A DNA stretch of 18,926 bases. It comes from CAYOLL01 sp964404765 [NCBI: uncultured Gemmatimonadota bacterium]. Its GTDB lineage: Bacteria > 4572-55. The notes beneath the pieces were generated by a model. It was given only the letters and a program-made list of their open reading frames with translations. It did no database searches and was not told the origin of the DNA. Location: contig CAYOLL010000090.1 of assembly GCA_964404765.1 (NCBI GenBank), positions 4,864-23,789 of the forward strand, written 5' to 3'. How positions within the stretch are numbered: position 1 is the first letter of the stretch; the number at the start of each line of letters is the position of its first letter. Position numbers and translations under genes: made by a program. This document shows, one piece after another, positions 13,807-18,926 of the stretch.

Positions 13807-14892
13807 TTAAAATGAATTTATCGCATCGAGAAAATACATCTTAAACAGACCCTTACCCTTAACCTCAATCGGCTCACGGGCGATAAACGAGAAGCGATCT
13901 TTGGCGCACTGATAGGTTGACTCCGAAACATTGATGCGCATGGGTTCGGAATTGGTTTCCATGCGGCTGGCTGTGTTGATCGTATCGCCGAACACGTTGT
14001 AGGAATATTTGCGGATGCCGACCACGCCGCCTACAACTGCGCCGGTGTTAATGCCGATCCGTAACTGCCAGGTTTGCTTGCCGGATGCCGCCGCGTCGTG
14101 ATTACGATCAGCAACAAATTGCAGGATTTCCATGGCCGCCTTAATGATATTGACGGCGTGGTTTTCGTTCGGCTCCGGCATTCCGCATACCGCTAAATAG
14201 GCATCGCCCACGGTTTCAATTCGTTCGCAGTCGTTTTGGGTCATGATGTCGTCAAAACCGGTAAACAAATCGTTCAATTCCGAGATCAGCACTTCGGGCT
14301 TCAACCGGGCGGAAGTCGGCGTAAAACCAACCAGATCAGACATATATACCGTCACGCTTGGATAGCTTTCCGGAGTGGTTTTGCCGGTTTCCTTCAATTC
14401 GCGCACCACTTTTTCCGGCAAGATATTGTGCAACAGTTGATCCGACTTGGCCATTTCCAGGGCAATGATCTCGTTTTGGCGGATAATTTGCTTGCTCTTC
14501 GCCGCCAATTCCAGCATGGAGTTGGTTCGGGCCACCAGTTCGATAGGGTCAACCGGCTTGCGGATGTAATCCGAGGCTCCGGCTTCCAGCGCCGTTTGCA
14601 GATTTTTGGATGTCGTCATTACGCCGGTGCACATGATGACCGGGGTATCTTTTATTTCCGCCGTATGTCGCAACTGTCTGATGAACTCAATCCCGTTCAT
14701 CACCGGCATTTCCCAATCGGTAATCACCAGATCGGGCTGTTTTTTGATGGCCATTTTCAGCGCCACCTGGCCATCGAGCGCACGAATGATGTTATACGGC
14801 TTTTCGGACGCTTTCAGCAGGTCCGCCAGCGCTTGCAAATTGTCCGGCTCGTCGTCCACGATCAAAATGGTCACTTCTTTTTCAGCGTTCAT
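13807..14892 (-). CDS. Response regulator with class III nucleotidyl (probably guanylate) cyclase output
   Basis: 361 residues, cytoplasmic. Residues 5-125 are a receiver domain with Asp13-Asp14, phospho-acceptor Asp59 (VITDWEMPVMNG), Thr89 and Lys112 (RKPVDP). A helical linker with HNILPEKVVRELKETG, typical of signal helices before cyclases, leads to a class III catalytic domain (about 178-355). There, metal ligands Asp186 (YMSDLVGFT) and Asp230 (ETVGDAYLAV), and the transition-state pair Asn306 and Arg310 (INTASR), are intact, so it should be active. The purine-selecting position is Glu226 (RIET), as in guanylate cyclases, where adenylate cyclases have Lys. The second selector is Asn299, which is not decisive. 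GGAGG precedes the ATG. It lies 13 bp after the kinase stop, so that kinase is its likely phosphodonor. Confidence 0.93.
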   Translation of the reverse strand: MNAEKEVTILIVDDEPDNLQALADLLKASEKPYNIIRALDGQVALKMAIKKQPDLVITDWEMPVMNGIEFIRQLRHTAEIKDTPVIMCTGVMTTSKNLQTALEAGASDYIRKPVDPIELVARTNSMLELAAKSKQIIRQNEIIALEMAKSDQLLHNILPEKVVRELKETGKTTPESYPSVTVYMSDLVGFTPTSARLKPEVLISELNDLFTGFDDIMTQNDCERIETVGDAYLAVCGMPEPNENHAVNIIKAAMEILQFVADRNHDAAASGKQTWQLRIGINTGAVVGGVVGIRKYSYNVFGDTINTASRMETNSEPMRINVSESTYQCAKDRFSFIAREPIEVKGKGLFKMYFLDAINSF

Positions 14893-14905
14893 CTTACCCT
14901 CCGTT

Positions 14906-17900
14906 TTAGGCGATTAAGGTTAGCAATTCGGTATATTTTTCTTCATTCAGCGCATACAGCGTGTTTTGCATTTCCGCCTTCCACAAGCGGATGCTTTCAC
15001 TGTCCGCCGGTTCCAGTTGCGCCAGGATTTTTTCAATGTGCGAAGTCTCGTAAACATCCAGCGTTTGCAAGACCGCAAGCAAGGGCTTCAACGCCGCTTT
15101 ATCGTCGGTTGACAAAGCCCAACTGCGCGTAGGCTTTTCCGACATCCGGTGTTCCGCATGGGTGGCCGCGGTTGATTTTTGTCCGGCGGGCAAAGTAAAA
15201 TAGAAGGTCGTGCCCTGTTCCACAATGCTTTTGACGCCTATTTCGCCGCCGTGCGCTTCCACGGCCAGCTTGCAAAACGTCAGGCCAATGCCGGTGGAAC
15301 GGACGTTGCCGGAGCTTTTGGCCTTGACCTGGCCGAATTTCTCAAACACCGTGCTCAGTTTATCCGCCGGAATGCCCTCGCCGCTGTCGGTGACTTCGAT
15401 GCGCACGAAACCTAACAGGTCTTCAAGACCTGTTAGGTTTATTTGGCCGTTATTCGGCGTATACTTGATGCCGTTGGTCAGCAGATTGACAACCACTCGC
15501 TCGATCATTTCCGCATCCGCTTTGACGGTGACTTCCGGCCCAATCATGTTGGTGATGGTGATATTCTTGCGTTGGCTGAGAAACGTCACCTGCCGGACGG
15601 CATTTTCCACGATTTCAACCAGCACCTGATCTTGCTTTTCCAGAATCATTTTGGTGTCCTCAAACTTTTGCACATCGAGAATGTTCATGACCATGGTCAG
15701 CATTTGCTTGCTTGATTGGCGCAGCATCTCCAACTGCGACTCAACCGCGCGGGAATTGAGCGCGCTCATAATTGCGTTGAGCGGATTTTTTAAATCGTGC
15801 ACAATCATGCCCATCATGCTTTGCTTGAAGCCGTCCAGGACGATGAGTTTTTCATTGGCGTTACTCAGTTCGGCGGTGCGTTGGGTGACCTGGCTTTCCA
15901 GTTCCCGTTGCCGTTGTTTGAGTTGATTGATCCGCCAGAAATAGATGGACGGCCCGCTGGTCAGAAAAAATAGAGCATAAATTGTATATGCCCACCACGT
16001 TTTCCACCACGGCGGGGTGATCGTAATATTGACCGCCGTGCCTTGCTCGTTCCACAGATCGTCATTGTTGCTGCCCTTAACCCGGAAGGTGTAGTCGCCC
16101 GGATCGAGGTTGGTGTAGGTGGCAAAGCGGCGGTCGGCTCCGGCGTAGTTCCAATCTTTATCAAAGCCTTCCATCTTGTAGGCGTATTGGTTCTTCGTCG
16201 GGACGATGTAGTTGAGCGCGGCGAAGTCCAGGGAAAAGACGCTCTGCTGATAGGACAGGGTAATGCTTTTGGCCAGGTTGATGTGCTGCGGCAGCGGCGA
16301 GTCCGGGCCGATGGACACACTTTTGTTAAAGATTTTAAAATCGGTCAGGACGACCGGTGGGAGGTAGGGATTGTCGGTGATGTCCTCCGGGCGGAAGGCA
16401 GTCAAGCCATTGATACCGCCGAAATACATCACCCCGGCCCGGCTTTGGTAGTAGGAGTACTTGCTGAATTGATTGCTCTGTAAACCGTCGCGCGCATCAT
16501 AGTTTTTAAAGGTCTTCTGTCCCGGATTAAAACAACTCAGGCCGTTATTGGTGCTAAGCCACAATCGGCCCTGTTGATCTTCCAGGATACCCCGGATGAC
16601 ATCATTGGGCAGGCCGTCTTTGACGGTATAGACGGTAAATGTCTCAGACCGGTAGTCCAAACAATTGAGCCCGGCATCCGTGCCCAGCCACAACCGCCCG
16701 GCCCGGTCTTCGTGGAGGCAATGGATCACATCGCTGCTCAGTCCACCGGGTTGAGCGCGATATTGGCGAAAACGGACGCTGTCAGCCGGGGTGAAGTCGG
16801 GCCAGTTCATTCGAAAAAGACCTTCAGTTGTGCTCACCCACAGGGTTCCGCCGGCGTCCTCGGTCAGGCAGTTCACGTATGTTTTTCCATCAGAATCTGG
16901 CTGAAAAAACCGGAAGTTACGCTGGGCCGGCTGCCACAGGCTTAAACCATTTTTAGTGCCGATCCACAGCCGTTGCCGGCGATCCCGATACAGGCATTGA
17001 ATGCGGTCGTCGCTTAAACTTGTGGGGTCGTTGGGATCGTGCCGGTATTGTTGTAGAATTCCGGTCACTGGCTGCCACAGGTTTAAACCGCTGGTTGCGC
17101 TGCCCAGCCACCAGGCCCCGGAGGTATTCGGAGTCATGGCTGTGATGGTGAATTTCAACGGATAGCGCTGAACCAGGCCGCTATCAGGAACCAAACGATT
17201 CAACCCGTTCCAGGTGGCAATCCACATGGCCCCGGTCCCGGTCGAATCTTCGGCAACAGTATAAATTTGATTTGAAATTAAGCTGTTGTTGTCCTGCGGA
17301 TCATGCCGATAATGGCGGAAACGGGTCGGACGTGAGTCGAGGACGCTCAAACCGCTGTTGCGGGTACCCAGCCACAGCAGCCCGGAGCGATCCGGATAGA
17401 TCGCAAAAACGGTCTTGTCCCCCAGGCCGGCCGGATCGGTGGGATCCGGGCGATAGACGGTAAAGACGCCGGTCTGCGGATCCCGGCGATTCAACCCGCC
17501 GCCATCCGTGCCGATCCACAGACCACCGCTCGGATCGGTCTGAATGTCCCGGATCAGGTTGGAACTGAGGCCACCCGGGGTGGTGGGGTCCGCGGCGTAA
17601 CGGGTGACGCGCCCGGTGGCCCGATCCAGCATATTCAGACCAGCGCGCCAGGTACCCAGCCACAGCCGCCCGGCCTGATCTTCACCGATGGCGGAAATTT
17701 GATTATCGTTCAGGCTGTTGGGGTTGGCCGGATCGTGCCGCCAGTGCTCAAAGCCGTCCGTTTCCGGATTCCAGCGCTCCAGCCCGCCGCGGGTGCCAAT
17801 CCAGAGCTGACCGTCACGGGTCTGATAGAGGACACTGACTGTTTGGTGGCTGAGACCGGCCGGATTCTGCCGGTCGGGCAGGTAACGCTTAAAACGGGCC

Positions 17901-18469
17901 GCATCCGGTTGATCCTTTGGCGGAAGTTGATCCAGCCGATTCAAGCCATTGCTCGTGCCGACCCACAGCCTACCGTCCGCGTCACACAGCAGCGCATTAA
18001 TATAGTTATAACGAGAGCTCAGGCTGTGCGTATCGGCGGGGTTATGGCGGTAATGATAAAAGGTCTCGCTGACCGGGTCAAAGCAATCCAGCCCGGCGCC
18101 GTTGGTGCCAATCCACAACCGGCCGGTCCGGTCTTCGGTAATCGTCCAGATATAGTTTCCGGCTAAGCCGGCGCTATCGGCCGGGTCATGGCGGTAAACC
18201 GTAATGCGGTAACCGTCATATTTGTTCAGTCCGTCCGCAGTGCCAAACCACAAAAAGCCGCGGCTGTCCTGAAAAATCACGTTCACATGGTTGTTTGATA
18301 CGCCGTCGTCAATAGTCAAATGGCCAAACTTGCGGTCGCGGGCGGCGGGCAGCGCGGTGTTGTCGCTGTCGCCGGTCGGGGCATCGCTGTCCTGGGCCAG
18401 GGCGGGCCGGGCCAGCGGCAGGCAGAGCAGCAGCAGGCAAGGCAGCAGTAGCGGGGCAAAAGGTCTCAT
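14906..18469 (-). CDS. Two-propeller sensor histidine kinase (Reg_prop, Y_Y_Y, HisKA, HATPase, C-terminal tail)
   Basis: 1187 residues. A signal peptide (1-26, ending ALA) is followed by 14 blades with LWIGT..GLN-type motifs (about 45-695), which should form two seven-bladed beta-propellers in the periplasm. Then come a Y_Y_Y domain (about 745-810), one membrane helix (about 820-842), a short coiled coil, HisKA with His891 in the H-box IVHDLKNPLNAI, and an HATPase domain with N-box (LLTNGIKYTPN), G1 (TDSGEGIP), F (FEKFGQ) and G2 (GIGLTF). A Glu-rich helical tail of about 80 residues ends the protein. The layout is that of hybrid two-component sensors but without attached receiver or AraC domain; the regulator is the next gene. 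The start ATG at 18469 has GGAGG five bases upstream; the ATG four codons earlier has none. A 33-bp palindrome lies in frame in the HATPase region. Confidence 0.93.
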   Translation of the reverse strand: MRPFAPLLLPCLLLLCLPLARPALAQDSDAPTGDSDNTALPAARDRKFGHLTIDDGVSNNHVNVIFQDSRGFLWFGTADGLNKYDGYRITVYRHDPADSAGLAGNYIWTITEDRTGRLWIGTNGAGLDCFDPVSETFYHYRHNPADTHSLSSRYNYINALLCDADGRLWVGTSNGLNRLDQLPPKDQPDAARFKRYLPDRQNPAGLSHQTVSVLYQTRDGQLWIGTRGGLERWNPETDGFEHWRHDPANPNSLNDNQISAIGEDQAGRLWLGTWRAGLNMLDRATGRVTRYAADPTTPGGLSSNLIRDIQTDPSGGLWIGTDGGGLNRRDPQTGVFTVYRPDPTDPAGLGDKTVFAIYPDRSGLLWLGTRNSGLSVLDSRPTRFRHYRHDPQDNNSLISNQIYTVAEDSTGTGAMWIATWNGLNRLVPDSGLVQRYPLKFTITAMTPNTSGAWWLGSATSGLNLWQPVTGILQQYRHDPNDPTSLSDDRIQCLYRDRRQRLWIGTKNGLSLWQPAQRNFRFFQPDSDGKTYVNCLTEDAGGTLWVSTTEGLFRMNWPDFTPADSVRFRQYRAQPGGLSSDVIHCLHEDRAGRLWLGTDAGLNCLDYRSETFTVYTVKDGLPNDVIRGILEDQQGRLWLSTNNGLSCFNPGQKTFKNYDARDGLQSNQFSKYSYYQSRAGVMYFGGINGLTAFRPEDITDNPYLPPVVLTDFKIFNKSVSIGPDSPLPQHINLAKSITLSYQQSVFSLDFAALNYIVPTKNQYAYKMEGFDKDWNYAGADRRFATYTNLDPGDYTFRVKGSNNDDLWNEQGTAVNITITPPWWKTWWAYTIYALFFLTSGPSIYFWRINQLKQRQRELESQVTQRTAELSNANEKLIVLDGFKQSMMGMIVHDLKNPLNAIMSALNSRAVESQLEMLRQSSKQMLTMVMNILDVQKFEDTKMILEKQDQVLVEIVENAVRQVTFLSQRKNITITNMIGPEVTVKADAEMIERVVVNLLTNGIKYTPNNGQINLTGLEDLLGFVRIEVTDSGEGIPADKLSTVFEKFGQVKAKSSGNVRSTGIGLTFCKLAVEAHGGEIGVKSIVEQGTTFYFTLPAGQKSTAATHAEHRMSEKPTRSWALSTDDKAALKPLLAVLQTLDVYETSHIEKILAQLEPADSESIRLWKAEMQNTLYALNEEKYTELLTLIA
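15408..15440. repeat. Perfect 33-bp palindrome inside the kinase gene
   Basis: AAACCTAACAGGTCTT (15408-15423), a single C, then its exact reverse complement (15425-15440). It occupies 11 codons' worth of sequence and leaves the frame open, encoding roughly NLTGLEDLLGF (about residues 1011-1021) between the N-box and G1 box of the HATPase domain. It resembles short dispersed palindromes with an ACAGGTCTT...AAGACCTGT core that I recall from intergenic regions of other environmental bacteria. Confidence 0.95.
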
Positions 18470-18493
18470 CAGGTCCTCCATGAAAAGGGTTGT

Positions 18494-18511
18494 GCGATTT
18501 GCCTAAATCGC
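18494..18511. other. Hairpin between the two kinase genes
   Basis: GCGATTT (18494-18500), loop GCCT, AAATCGC (18505-18511): a perfect 7-bp stem in the 65-bp gap between the paralogous kinase genes. No U-tract follows on the minus strand, so readthrough is likely. Confidence 0.5.
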
Positions 18512-18534
18512 CTGCACGAATACGGCAACAATAA

Positions 18535-18926
18535 TCAGGCGATTAAAGCCAGCAACTCGGCATACTTTTCTTCATTCAGCGCATATAGCGTGTTTTGCAT
18601 TTCCGCCTTCCACAAGCCGATGCTTTCACTGCCCGCCGGGTCAATTTGACCGAGGACTTTTTCAATGTGCGAAGTCTCGTAAACATCCAGCGTTTGCAAG
18701 GCCGCATACACCGGCGTCAAAGCGGCTTTGTCGGCGGCGGACAAAACCCAACTGCGCGTAGGCTTTTCCGGCATCCGGCGCTCCGATGCATGAGTGGCCG
18801 CGTTTGATTTTTGTCCCGCGGGCAGCGTAAAATAGAAGGTCGTGCCCTGTTCCACAATGCTTTTGACGCCGATTTCGCCGCCGTGCGCTTCCACGGCCAG
18901 CTTGCAAAACGTCAGGCCAATGCCGG
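18535..18926 (-). CDS. Sensor histidine kinase, C-terminal part (paralogue; runs off the right edge)
   Basis: Only the last 130 residues are in the window, read without interruption from the edge. The visible part opens with [20 protein letters not shown], the HATPase G2 box, so the protein is a kinase and not a small gene starting at the in-frame GTG at 18894. It continues into FTLPAGQKS and the same C-terminal tail as the neighbouring kinase. Over the final 79 residues the two differ at 16 positions (about 80% identity). It probably has the same propeller architecture, but that part is unseen. It lies upstream of, and in the same direction as, the complete kinase gene. Confidence 0.9.
   Translation of the reverse strand, partial: GIGLTFCKLAVEAHGGEIGVKSIVEQGTTFYFTLPAGQKSNAATHASERRMPEKPTRSWVLSAADKAALTPVYAALQTLDVYETSHIEKVLGQIDPAGSESIGLWKAEMQNTLYALNEEKYAELLALIA

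Noticed and set aside
14236-15132. 298-codon open frame on the plus strand opposite the cyclase and kinase genes
   Set aside because: It is antisense to two well-supported genes, crosses their boundary, and its composition is that of a shadow frame. Other long plus-strand frames at 3216-3740 and 8820-9395 are rejected for the same reason.
18535-18894. Independent 119-residue gene starting at an in-frame GTG
   Set aside because: The frame continues to the window edge with the kinase G2 box, so it is the end of a larger kinase.

Overview
The window carries about twelve complete genes and one partial gene, all read from the minus strand. No convincing gene lies on the plus strand. The centre (about 2.17 to 13.54 kb) is a complete gene set for a soluble, NAD-linked bidirectional [NiFe] hydrogenase. 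In transcription order it reads hypA, hypB, hypF, hoxF (with a fused HoxE/NuoE-like N-terminal domain), hoxU, hoxY, hoxH, a HoxW-type maturation protease, hypC, hypD, hypE. Together these encode the diaphorase (HoxFU), the hydrogenase module (HoxYH) and every core step of active-site assembly: HypF and HypE make the CN ligand, HypC and HypD assemble Fe(CN)2CO, HypA and HypB insert Ni, and the protease trims the HoxH tail.

Upstream of the hydrogenase set (right side, 13.8 to 18.9 kb) is a signalling block. A very large periplasmic-propeller sensor histidine kinase (14 Reg_prop-type blades, Y_Y_Y domain, one membrane helix, HisKA, HATPase, extra C-terminal tail) sits 13 bp before a response regulator whose output domain is a class III nucleotidyl cyclase. 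The C-terminus of a second, closely related kinase enters from the right edge, so the kinases are a tandem paralogous pair. The purine-selecting residue of the cyclase looks guanylate-type. Nothing in the sequence proves that this block controls the hydrogenase; they are only adjacent and co-oriented.

The left end holds a secreted Thr-rich protein with an internally duplicated module. An isolated livF-type ABC ATPase gene follows it, and a 36-bp tandem repeat lies at the window edge.

The most unusual theme is the load of different palindromic or dispersed repeats. Nearly every sizeable intergenic gap has its own family: the 36-bp array at the left edge, a 27-bp direct repeat and a compound hairpin at 1.8 to 2.1 kb, long hairpins between hypC and hypD, a nested CCCTAA-type palindrome array before hoxF, and a MITE-like inverted repeat before hypA. 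One perfect 33-bp palindrome sits in frame inside the kinase ATPase domain.

The organism is probably an uncultured Gram-negative environmental bacterium. The propeller-kinase architecture and these repeat types resemble what I associate with the Bacteroidota/Calditrichota/KSB1 side of the tree, but this is a low-confidence inference. No mobile-element transposase, CRISPR array, tRNA or rRNA was seen.
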